From: Amycolatopsis sp. NBRC 101858 | GTDB lineage: Bacteria; Actinomycetota; Actinomycetes; Mycobacteriales; Pseudonocardiaceae | Length of the DNA stretch: 64,000 bases | Assembly (NCBI RefSeq): GCF_030269325.1 | Contig: NZ_BSTD01000005.1 | Location: forward strand, 453,391 to 517,390 | Reading direction: 5' to 3' | In this document: positions 41,244 through 48,415 of the stretch, piece after piece | How positions within the stretch are numbered: the first letter of the stretch is position 1 | Layout of the letters: each line of letters opens with the position of its first letter | Translations under genes and position numbers: made by a program | Notes under the pieces: generated by a model | What the model saw: only the letters and a program-made list of their open reading frames with translations | Database searches by the model: none | What the model was told of the DNA's origin: nothing

Positions 41244-42395
41244 CTAGGAAGCCGCGGCGTGCTTGTGGGCCGGGGAGCCGACGCCCAGGAGCTCCTCGAT
41301 CGCCGCGACCGCCAAGGCTGCCGCATCGCCTTCGCCGTAAGGGTTTCCGACCTGCGCCGGGCGTAGTTCGCCGTTCAGCAACCGCGCGGCCGTGTCGGCG
41401 ATCAGTTCCGTGTCCGTGCCCACCAGCCACGCGCACCCCGCCTCCACGACCTCGACCCGCTCGGTGACGTCGCGCAGGACCAGCACCGGTGTGCCGAACG
41501 TCGGCGCCTCCTCCTGGATGCCGCCCGAATCCGTCAGCACCAGCGACGCCAGCCGCAGCGCGCGGACCAGGTCCGGGTACTCCAGCGGGTCCGTCACGGT
41601 CACGCGCGGCACGCCCTCCAGCGCGGCCTCCACCTGGCCGCGGACCTGCGGGTTCGGGTGCGCCGGGAACAGCACCTGCACGTCCGGGTGCTCGGCGACG
41701 ATCAGCTGCACCGCGGCCAGCGTCCGCTCCAGCGGCTCACCCCACGACTCGCGCCGGTGCGACGTCACGAGCACCAGCCGCTCGCCCGCCTCCGCGATCT
41801 CCATCTCCAGCAACGCCAGCGCCGTGTCGCGCGCCGGGAGGTCGCGCGCCGCGATCTCCAGCACCGCGTCGACCACCGTGTTGCCCGTGACCGCGATCCG
41901 TTGCCGCGCAACGCCTTCCGAGCGCAGTTCGGCCGCCGCACGGAGCGTCGGGGCCAGGTGCAGCGCCGCCAGGCGGGACACCATCTGCCGCGCGCCCTCC
42001 TCCGGGAACGGCGCGGTGAGGTCGTGCGTGCGCAGCCCGGCTTCGAGGTGCACCACCGGGATGCCCAGCCAGAACGCGGCCAGCGCGCCGGCGAGCGTCG
42101 TCGTGGTGTCGCCCTGCACGACGAGCGCGGCCGGGGCGAACCGGCGCAGCGCGTCGTCGAGGGCCGGCAGCAGGCCCGCGACGAGCTCCGCCTGGCCGCC
42201 GGTCACGCGCGGCGGCACGTCCAGCCACGCGTCCGCGACCAGGCCGAACGGCGACAGAGCCTGCTCGACCATGCCCGCGTGCTGCCCGCTGTGGACCAGG
42301 ATCGGCCGCAGGGCCGGGTGCGCGTCCATGGCCAGTGCCAGCGGCGCGAGCTTGAGCGCTTCCGGGCGGGTCCCGGCCAGCAACATCACATCCAC
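41244..42395 (-). CDS. wecB: UDP-N-acetylglucosamine 2-epimerase (non-hydrolyzing)
   Basis: 383 residues. Interconverts UDP-GlcNAc and UDP-ManNAc for cell-surface glycopolymers. Motifs: LAGTRPEALKLAPL at the N-terminus, VQGDTTTTLAGA, HLEAGLRTHD, TSHRRESWG, and DSGGIQEEAP near the C-terminus. GTG 42395 is preferred over the longer frame because GAAGGAG lies upstream and the product starts at the family N-terminus. Stands alone in its transcription unit, near other surface genes. Confidence 0.92.
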   Translation of the reverse strand: MDVMLLAGTRPEALKLAPLALAMDAHPALRPILVHSGQHAGMVEQALSPFGLVADAWLDVPPRVTGGQAELVAGLLPALDDALRRFAPAALVVQGDTTTTLAGALAAFWLGIPVVHLEAGLRTHDLTAPFPEEGARQMVSRLAALHLAPTLRAAAELRSEGVARQRIAVTGNTVVDAVLEIAARDLPARDTALALLEMEIAEAGERLVLVTSHRRESWGEPLERTLAAVQLIVAEHPDVQVLFPAHPNPQVRGQVEAALEGVPRVTVTDPLEYPDLVRALRLASLVLTDSGGIQEEAPTFGTPVLVLRDVTERVEVVEAGCAWLVGTDTELIADTAARLLNGELRPAQVGNPYGEGDAAALAVAAIEELLGVGSPAHKHAAAS

Positions 42396-42488
42396 CCCGC
42401 GGTGCTCCTTCTCCACGTAGTCCAGTGTCCAGGAAATTTCCACCGATAGGCCGCCGGCGTGCGAGGGGCGCACGCCGACGGCCGTTTC

Positions 42489-42668
42489 TCAGTCCCGCGC
42501 CCGGGAAAGGCGGCGGTTGCGGCGGTGGACGGCGATCAGCGCGATGGTCCCGAGCAGGACCAGGAGCACGCCGACGGCCAGCCACCACCCGACGTCGGCT
42601 CCGGTGGCGGCGAGGGTGCCCACCCCGCCACCGGCCACGCCGACGCCCGCGCCCGGCATCTTGTACAT
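42489..42668 (-). CDS. Small protein consisting of an LAATG sorting-signal-like anchor
   Basis: 59 residues. A short Gly-rich start, then LAATG followed by a transmembrane helix and HRRNRR: the exact layout of an actinobacterial class E sortase signal (LAxTG, hydrophobic helix, basic tail), but with no N-terminal signal peptide in front. GCGAGG precedes the ATG. It begins 11 bp after the stop of the choice-of-anchor-type protein, so it is the second gene of that unit. It may be a minimal surface peptide or the decayed end of a larger protein. Confidence 0.55.
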   Translation of the reverse strand: MYKMPGAGVGVAGGGVGTLAATGADVGWWLAVGVLLVLLGTIALIAVHRRNRRLSRARD

Positions 42669-42679
42669 GCGGGCCTCGC

Positions 42680-43447
42680 TCAGACCTGGGCGGAGCGGCG
42701 GCGGAGGATGCGCGTCCCGACCGGCACCGCGATGGCGCCGAGCAGGCCGAGCCCGATCCACAGCCCCGCGCCGGACGCCAGCGGCATCGGCGGCGCGGCC
42801 GGGCCGCAGGTCGCCGACGACACGATCACGTCACCCGAGCCGAGCGCGCCGACGACGCCGCCGAGCAGCTTCACGTGGAGGGCGTTGACGGTGAGGCTGC
42901 CGTCGTCGTTCTTGATCTGCTCGTTGAGGATGATCGTCGCGACGTTGACCACGCCGATGGCCACCTTGATCTGGGTGTTCGGCGCCGGGTTGGCGTCGAC
43001 CGCGCCGATGCTGCCGAGCTTCGCGTCGGCCAGCGTGCTGCTGCCCTTCACGCCCTCCTGGGTGGCGGTGCAGACGGCTTCGACGGACTTCACGCCGACG
43101 TTTCCGAGCGCGGCCTTGAGCAGCGGCAGGCCGACGTCGGCGGTGGTCGCCTTCGCCGTCACCGCGCCGGAGTTGTCGTCGCGCTTGGCCTCGGCGGTGA
43201 TCACGCCGGCGGTCAGGATGCCGGCCGCGGTCGCGCTGGCCACCGTGCTCGTCGTCGGCCCGGCGGTGCTGGCGGCCGCGAGCGGGCCGACCTTCACCGC
43301 GGGCTGGCCGAGCAGCGTCACGTCGACCTTGACGCCGTACGCGGAACCGTCGCCGGGGGCGGCCGAAGCGGGGGCCGCGCCGGCGAGCACGACGCTCGCC
43401 ACGACCGCGGCGAGCAGCCCGCCACGGCGTACGAGGGAGCTCTTCAT
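42680..43447 (-). CDS. Secreted wall-anchored-type protein (choice-of-anchor P-like)
   Basis: 255 residues with GGAGGA before the ATG. Cleavable signal peptide (MKSSLVRRGGLLAAVVASVV, cleavage near ASAA). The body is Gly/Ala/Val/Thr rich, beta-predicted, with two Cys (in AVCTAT and SATCGP) that could form a disulfide. The C-terminus is a sorting-type signal: PMPLASG, a transmembrane helix, then RILRRR. An exosortase-like gene lies divergently 333 bp away, so this is its likely substrate. The family resembles NCBI choice-of-anchor P proteins; assignment is from layout. Confidence 0.7.
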   Translation of the reverse strand: MKSSLVRRGGLLAAVVASVVLAGAAPASAAPGDGSAYGVKVDVTLLGQPAVKVGPLAAASTAGPTTSTVASATAAGILTAGVITAEAKRDDNSGAVTAKATTADVGLPLLKAALGNVGVKSVEAVCTATQEGVKGSSTLADAKLGSIGAVDANPAPNTQIKVAIGVVNVATIILNEQIKNDDGSLTVNALHVKLLGGVVGALGSGDVIVSSATCGPAAPPMPLASGAGLWIGLGLLGAIAVPVGTRILRRRSAQV

Positions 43448-43780
43448 CAACTGATCCTCCGAATTCGCTGAGTTTCCCGGGTGAAAGCGTGACCACGGGC
43501 GCGGATCGATCCTGCCTGCCTCGATTCGGCACGCGAATCGACTATCGCCAAGACCGCCGCGAATAGCACACAAAATTTGGTGGATCACCGGATCGGGTAG
43601 TGCTTTCGGGTGTCTTCGCAGGTCGAATCCGACGTCACTCGGACGGCCTAGCAAGTTCGCGGCCGAAACTGCCGAATGGCCGCTCAAACCCCACCTCCGG
43701 GTGGAACGGCGGGCCCGTCATGACTTACGCTCGCCCGGGGTCCGCAGCTTGATCGAAGAATCGACACCGAGAGGACCGTC
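43448..43780. promoter_or_regulatory. Divergent intergenic region between anchored protein and exosortase genes
   Basis: 333 bp without a gene, locally A/T-richer (around 43560-43575). It holds a 7-bp inverted repeat CGATTCG/CGAATCG (43522-43528/43534-43540), an operator-like site about 75 bp before the anchored protein start. GAGAGGA before 43781 is the exosortase ribosome binding site. No convincing promoter boxes. Confidence 0.45.
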
Positions 43781-44320
43781 GTGGCCGTAGCGAGCGCTCC
43801 GAACTCAGGCATGGCGAAGTTTCCGCTGGTCATCGCGCTCGGTGCGCTGGCCGCCGCGGGGGCCGCGCTGGTGCTGGCCGAGCGGTTCTACCGCGAACTG
43901 GAAGTGCGCCTCGCCGGCGCAATCCTCGACGTGATCACTACATCGGGTGTTTATGTGGCGCCCGATCGGGAGTCCGTTTACTTTGGGTTGAGTGGCGCTA
44001 CTCCGTTCGGGTTGAGAATGACGCCGGAATGTTCCTCGGCGTTCCTTTTGCTGCCACTGCTCGTTGTGACGATGGCGATGCTGTACTTCCGGCCCGCCAA
44101 TGCGAAGCGGCTCCTCTTTTCCCTCGGCATTTCCGCGCTCGTCGTCGTGCTGGTGAATCAGCTGCGCATTCTCACGATCGTCGGGCTGGTGCACGAGTTC
44201 GGCACCGACGAGGGCTACTACTGGGGCCACACCCTGCTCGGCTCGATGGTCAGCGTGCTCGGCGGCGCCGTCTCGCTCGTCCTGTTCGTCTGGCTGGCCA
44301 CGCGGAAGAAGAAGGCATGA
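43781..44320 (+). CDS. Exosortase/archaeosortase-family transpeptidase (XrtP-like)
   Basis: 179 residues, multi-pass membrane protein (about five helices). The three family-defining residues are visible: Cys84 in TPECSSAF, Arg129 in NQLRI and His150 in YYWGHTLLGS. Exosortases cleave C-terminal sorting signals and attach proteins to a membrane or surface acceptor. GTG 43781 follows GAGAGGA; a Met at 43811 is an alternative. ATGA overlap couples it to a glycosyltransferase. Probable substrate is the divergently encoded anchored protein. Confidence 0.8.
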   Translation: MAVASAPNSGMAKFPLVIALGALAAAGAALVLAERFYRELEVRLAGAILDVITTSGVYVAPDRESVYFGLSGATPFGLRMTPECSSAFLLLPLLVVTMAMLYFRPANAKRLLFSLGISALVVVLVNQLRILTIVGLVHEFGTDEGYYWGHTLLGSMVSVLGGAVSLVLFVWLATRKKKA

Positions 44321-45693
44321 GCGTCAAGGTCCTGCTGGCGATCACGCAGGCGTTCGCGCTGACGATGAGCGTGGCGTTCCTGGTGTACGTCGTCCTGATC
44401 GTCGTGCCGTACCTGCGCCGCAAGCCGGCCCCGGTGGGCGACCCGGCGGACTTCACGTGGCACTTCTTCGTGCCGTGCCGCGACGAAGAGTCCGTCATCC
44501 GCGAGACCATCCGCTACCTGCGCACGACGTTCCGCAAGGCGCACGTCTGGGTCGTCGACGACGACTCCGACGACCGCACCGCCCGCGTCGTCCGGATGCT
44601 GTGGCGGCGGCACGGCGGCTACGACCCGTACCTGCACCTCGTGCCGCGCGTCCGGCCCGAGGCCCGCACCGGCAAGGGGGACGCGCTCAACGCGGCCTAC
44701 CGGGCCCTGAACGACTGGATGGGCCCGGAAGCGGCCCGCGACGACGTCGTGGTCGTGGTGGTCGACGCCGACGGCCGCCCGGCCCCGAACTGCCTGGAGG
44801 TCTGCGCGGCGGACCACCTCTTCGGCGACGCGGAGATCGGCGCGGTCCAGCTCGACGTCTGGATGAGCAACGTCGAGACGCCACCGCCGTCGCGCAACCC
44901 GGTCGGGCGCTGGTTCGGCCTCAAGCTCGCCCAGCTGCAGGACCTCGAGTTCCGGACGGCGATCGCGGCGATCCAGACGTCCCGTGGTTTCACCGGCACG
45001 ATCTCCATGGGCGGCAACGGCCAGTTCACCCGGCTCACCGCGCTCGACTCGATCGCCGGCCCGGACGAACAGCCGTGGCGCGGCTCGCTGCTGGAGGACT
45101 TCGAGCTCGGCGTCCACCTGCTGACCGAGGGCTGGCGCACCGGGTTCACGCCGGATTCCCATGTGGCGCAGGAAGGTCTGTACAGCCTGCGGCGGTTCCT
45201 GGTGCAGCGCACGAGGTGGGGCCAGGGCACCATGCAGTGCGCGCGCTACCTGCGGCGGATCTGGGACTCGCCGCACGTCAGCACGCTCGGCGCCGCGGAG
45301 ATGATGTACTACCTGGCCCAGCCGTGGCTGCAGCTGCTCGGCTCGCTGCTGTACCCGATCCCGTTCATCCTGCTGGTGGCGAGCACGGCGGGCGATCCGG
45401 CGCAGATGTGGACGTGGTTCACCGGCGGCGCGTGGATCCTCTTCGCCATCTACGGCTCGTTCGGGCTGCTGCCGTTCCTCGTCTGGGGCCCGATCTACCA
45501 GCTGAAGTGCTTGCGCAGCAAGAACATCCTGCGCGGGATCGGGATGGGCTTCGCCTACGCGGCGTACATCTACACGTTCTACGTGACGTCGTGGCGGGCC
45601 TTGTTCCGGCTCGTCCGCGGCCGCAACGGCTGGGCGAAGACCCGCCGCAACACCGAACAGGCGGCCGGGGCGAAGGTCGCGCTCGACGCGTGA
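44317..45693 (+). CDS. Membrane glycosyltransferase, family 2
   Basis: 458 residues. N-terminal helix (about 6-33), GT-A catalytic domain with VVDDDSDD, VVDADGRP and QRTRWGQG (the QxxRW processivity motif), then three or four C-terminal helices. Similar to polysaccharide synthases such as BcsA/HasA-type enzymes. Coupled to the exosortase by a 4-bp overlap, so it may build the glycan that the exosortase uses as acceptor or that decorates the substrate; this is inference. Confidence 0.85.
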   Translation: MSVKVLLAITQAFALTMSVAFLVYVVLIVVPYLRRKPAPVGDPADFTWHFFVPCRDEESVIRETIRYLRTTFRKAHVWVVDDDSDDRTARVVRMLWRRHGGYDPYLHLVPRVRPEARTGKGDALNAAYRALNDWMGPEAARDDVVVVVVDADGRPAPNCLEVCAADHLFGDAEIGAVQLDVWMSNVETPPPSRNPVGRWFGLKLAQLQDLEFRTAIAAIQTSRGFTGTISMGGNGQFTRLTALDSIAGPDEQPWRGSLLEDFELGVHLLTEGWRTGFTPDSHVAQEGLYSLRRFLVQRTRWGQGTMQCARYLRRIWDSPHVSTLGAAEMMYYLAQPWLQLLGSLLYPIPFILLVASTAGDPAQMWTWFTGGAWILFAIYGSFGLLPFLVWGPIYQLKCLRSKNILRGIGMGFAYAAYIYTFYVTSWRALFRLVRGRNGWAKTRRNTEQAAGAKVALDA

Positions 45694-45701
45694 GCGCGAC
45701 C
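45675..45701. terminator. Palindrome containing the glycosyltransferase stop codon
   Basis: Perfect 10-bp arms GGTCGCGCTC/GAGCGCGACC (45675-45684/45692-45701) with a 7-nt loop; TGA (45691-45693) lies at the loop edge. It spans the 19-bp gap to the convergent amidase gene and probably terminates both. Confidence 0.6.
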
Positions 45702-45712
45702 TCCGCTTCCGG

Positions 45713-47584
45713 TCAGAACGCCGGGACGATCCGGACGTCGTCCGCCTTGACGAACGCGATCCGGTGCCCGAACTGGATCTGGACGTACCTCAGCTTGCCC
45801 TTCACGACCACGTGGTCGGCCACGTCGAACGTGGTCGCCGAGTAGTACTCCGAGCCGACCGTGCCGGCCGAGGAGTACTTCTGCCCGGCTGCCAGCGTGT
45901 ACGGCAGCGGCGTGATGGCCTGCACGGTGACGTTCGCCGGGTAGGCCTCGGGCTCGGGGTAGGCGCGGCCGTAGACGGGCACGGTCGCGAGGCCGGGCTT
46001 CGGCGTCACGACCCAGCCGATCGCGGGCTTGGCGACGCGGGCGCCGCGCGGGTTGTGGAACCAGCCCTTCTGCCCGAGGTACCAGATCGCGGTCCAGTCA
46101 CCGCGGACTTCGGCGACGGCGTACTGCTGCCCGGTCGCGACGCGGCTGCCGACGTCGGAGACGTCCATCGTGGACGCCGTGCCCTTCGGGTGCAGGCCGA
46201 TGTCGACGAGCAGCGGTGACGTCTCACTGGGCTCCGAGTGCAGCACGACGGCCTCGGAACCCCTGGGCGCGCAAGGCGTTCCGGCGGTGTCGCAGCCGGT
46301 GAAGACCGGCTGGTTCTTCGCGAAGTCCGGGTCGATGGTGACCAGCGACGAGCCGGGCAGCCCGAACCCGCCGAGCGGCGCGCCCAGCAGGTCGAAGTAG
46401 TGCGACCAGTCCCAGTAGGGCCCCGGGTCCCAGTGCATTCCGGCGATGGTCGACGGGACCGTGCCCGGGACGTTGTCGTGGCCGATGATGTGCGCCCGGT
46501 CGAGCGGGATGCCGTACTTGCGCGCGAGGTAGCCGACGAGCTTCGAGCTCGACCGGTACATCGCCTCGGTGTACCAGGTGCCCTTCGCGGCGAAGCCCTC
46601 GTGCTCGATGCCGATGGACTTCGCGTTGACGTACCAGTTGCCGGCGTGCCAGGCGACGTCCTTGGTCGGCACGTGCTGCGCGATCAGGCCGTCGTTGGAG
46701 CGGATGGTGTAGTGCCAGCTGACGTACGTCGGGTCCTGCGCGAGCTTGAGGACGCTGTCCCAGTAGCCCTCGGTGTCGTGGATGACGATGTGGTCGATCT
46801 TCTGGCTGACCGGCCGGTTGGCCAGGTCGTGGTTGCCGTAGTCGTCGTTCGGCAGCTCCTGGTAGGGAGCGGGAACGGACTCGCAGGCCACGGTCCGCGG
46901 GCACTCGACGTTCGCCGGGTTCCCGGGGTGCTGCGGGGTCTTCACGTCGGGGGACGCGGCGAGGGTGACCTGCTGGCCGTCGTCGGTGGTGCGGCTCATG
47001 CCGGTCTTGATGGTGTCGAAGACCTCGTCGGCGAAGGCCTGCGCGGCGTCTCCGGTGGACCCGCTGTACCGGGCGACCGCGTCGTACCAGTCGGTCTGGC
47101 CGGCGTGGTACTTCGCGAGGAGAGCTGCGCCGCCCCGGATGTTCTGGGTGGGGTCGGTCCGCAGCGTCTCGGCGTTTTGGCCGGTGAGCTGCGCGGCTTC
47201 GTCGATCGTCTGCAGCCCCTGCGGCGGGGCGGCGGGCCCGGCCTGCGGGTGCAGTGCCGGGCGGGCGTCGTCGCCGCGCGGGTCCTCGGTGCCTTCGTCG
47301 TGGTGGCTGGTCGCCACCCCGGCCTCGCGCACGTCGGTGAGGTGCATCGGGCCGTAGCCGGCGGAGGTGCTGGGCGTTCCCGCGTTGAAGTCCCAGCGGG
47401 ATTCGAGGTAGGAGACGCCGAGGAGGACGTTCTGCGGGACGCCGAACTCGGACGCCGCGGCCGCGAAGTCGCGTTGGCGCTCGCTGGTGGTGTCGGCTTG
47501 GGCCGGAGTGGCCAGTGCGGTGATCAGTCCGGCGGCGGTGATGAGCGCCGCGGATCTTGTCAGGGGACGGGTTGACATGGGCAT
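45713..47584 (-). CDS. Secreted N-acetylmuramoyl-L-alanine amidase with lysozyme-like and SH3-like regions
   Basis: 623 residues. Signal peptide to about residue 30 (PAQA). Residues ~38-190 resemble a lytic transglycosylase/lysozyme-like domain (GVPQNVLLGVSYLESRW, Glu61; then GYGPMHLTD). Residues ~262-395 are an amidase_2 domain: HIVIHDTEG (His269), SIGIEHEG, HIIGHDNVPG (His369) and HWDPGPYW (His384, Asp386). The ~180-residue C-terminus is beta rich with SH3-like repeats. It cuts between MurNAc and the peptide stem. ATG 47584 or 47578 may be the start. Two wall-lytic modules in one protein point to cell separation or wall remodelling. Confidence 0.85.
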   Translation of the reverse strand: MPMSTRPLTRSAALITAAGLITALATPAQADTTSERQRDFAAAASEFGVPQNVLLGVSYLESRWDFNAGTPSTSAGYGPMHLTDVREAGVATSHHDEGTEDPRGDDARPALHPQAGPAAPPQGLQTIDEAAQLTGQNAETLRTDPTQNIRGGAALLAKYHAGQTDWYDAVARYSGSTGDAAQAFADEVFDTIKTGMSRTTDDGQQVTLAASPDVKTPQHPGNPANVECPRTVACESVPAPYQELPNDDYGNHDLANRPVSQKIDHIVIHDTEGYWDSVLKLAQDPTYVSWHYTIRSNDGLIAQHVPTKDVAWHAGNWYVNAKSIGIEHEGFAAKGTWYTEAMYRSSSKLVGYLARKYGIPLDRAHIIGHDNVPGTVPSTIAGMHWDPGPYWDWSHYFDLLGAPLGGFGLPGSSLVTIDPDFAKNQPVFTGCDTAGTPCAPRGSEAVVLHSEPSETSPLLVDIGLHPKGTASTMDVSDVGSRVATGQQYAVAEVRGDWTAIWYLGQKGWFHNPRGARVAKPAIGWVVTPKPGLATVPVYGRAYPEPEAYPANVTVQAITPLPYTLAAGQKYSSAGTVGSEYYSATTFDVADHVVVKGKLRYVQIQFGHRIAFVKADDVRIVPAF

Positions 47585-47676
47585 AAACCCCCAGGGTTCT
47601 GGTGCCAGGTGGTGAGAACCTAACCAGAAACTCACGCCGGGGGTAAGGGCGGTGACCGCTCCTCGTCTTCGATTGT

Positions 47677-47765
47677 TCAGCACAGGAGAGTCGGCCTCAA
47701 GGGCGCCTTCGGCGTCGCTTCGCGATGAGCTTCGCTCACCCTTGACCCCGGCTCTCCGGTGCTGA
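47677..47765. repeat. 89-bp cloverleaf-shaped palindromic element
   Basis: Outer arms 47677-47703 and 47739-47765 (27 nt each) are complementary at 23 of 27 positions. The 35 nt between them are three contiguous perfect mini-hairpins, each with a TTC loop: 47704-47714 (CGCC/GGCG), 47715-47725 (TCGC/GCGA) and 47726-47738 (TGAGC/GCTCA). No base is left unpaired at the junction. It lies in the 446-bp gap between the amidase and groES genes, 93 bp from the amidase start. Besides this, the promoter and the CIRCE site, nothing else is seen in that gap. Confidence 0.9.
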
Positions 47766-47898
47766 CTGCGGCTGGGACGAGGGGCGGGGGAGGTCCAGGC
47801 CGTCTGGGCGGTGCTTGTCCTTGCGTGCCGGGCTTGCGGAACAAAACTGCCGGTCAGGTCGTCGGGCGAGGCTTTTCCGCACGTCGGGTGGACCCTCC

Positions 47899-47928
47899 TT
47901 GCACGACTGGCACTCACGTGGCTAGAGT
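47899..47928 (+). promoter_or_regulatory. groES: Promoter of groES
   Basis: TTGCAC (47899-47904), 18-bp spacer, TAGAGT (47923-47928). The -10 box lies inside the CIRCE element, so repressor binding would block it. The leader to the GTG is about 95 nt. Confidence 0.6.
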
Positions 47929-47933
47929 GCTAA
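47907..47933. promoter_or_regulatory. CIRCE operator (HrcA binding site)
   Basis: CTGGCACTC-N9-GAGTGCTAA at 47907-47933 matches the CIRCE consensus (TTAGCACTC-N9-GAGTGCTAA) at 7 of 9 positions on the left arm and all 9 on the right. HrcA binds here and represses groES until heat or other folding stress. Confidence 0.93.
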
Positions 47934-48030
47934 TCGCACGGCCCGACAGCCCCGGCACCCGCGACGGCGGGGGTGGTATGAGCCGTAATACATCCTGCCG
48001 ACGCTTTCGACGACCGTGGAGGTCAACCCG

Positions 48031-48324
48031 GTGAGCGTGAACATCAAGCCGCTCGAGGACAAGATCGTTGTCCAGACGAGTGAGGCCGAGGAGACGACCG
48101 CTTCCGGTCTCGTCATCCCCGACACCGCCAAGGAGAAGCCCCAGGAGGGCAAGGTTCTGGCCGTGGGCCCGGGCCGGATCGACGACAAGGGCAACCGCGT
48201 CCCGCTGGACGTGAACGTCGGTGACGTCGTCATCTACTCGAAGTACGGCGGCACCGAGGTCAAGTACAACGGTGAGGACTACCTCATCCTGTCCGCCCGC
48301 GACGTGCTGGCCGTCATCAACTGA
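48031..48324 (+). CDS. groES: Co-chaperonin GroES
   Basis: 97 residues, family length. Starts NIKPLEDKIVVQ and holds the mobile loop (EAEETTASGLVIPDTAKEK) that docks on GroEL. GTG 48031 follows GGAGG by 8 bp. Cap of the folding chamber; under CIRCE control with groEL1 downstream. Confidence 0.97.
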   Translation: MSVNIKPLEDKIVVQTSEAEETTASGLVIPDTAKEKPQEGKVLAVGPGRIDDKGNRVPLDVNVGDVVIYSKYGGTEVKYNGEDYLILSARDVLAVIN

Positions 48325-48343
48325 CGTCCGCTCGCAGCGCATG

Positions 48344-48381
48344 ACGCCCCGGGCCCCGCACAACGCCGGGGAGCGGGGCGT
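48344..48381 (+). other. Hairpin between groES and groEL1
   Basis: ACGCCCC (48344-48350) pairs with GGGGCGT (48375-48381), with an inner CCCC/GGGG pairing. It is followed by TTCTTGCGTT. It could partly terminate transcription or protect the groES transcript, setting different levels for the two genes. Confidence 0.5.
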
Positions 48382-48415
48382 TCTTGCGTTCAAAGAAAGG
48401 TAAGCGGAACACGCT

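Noticed and set aside
47677..47765. tRNA or tmRNA
   Set aside because: The cloverleaf has no conserved D-loop, T-loop or CCA-side features, all three inner loops are TTC, and the stems have wrong lengths.
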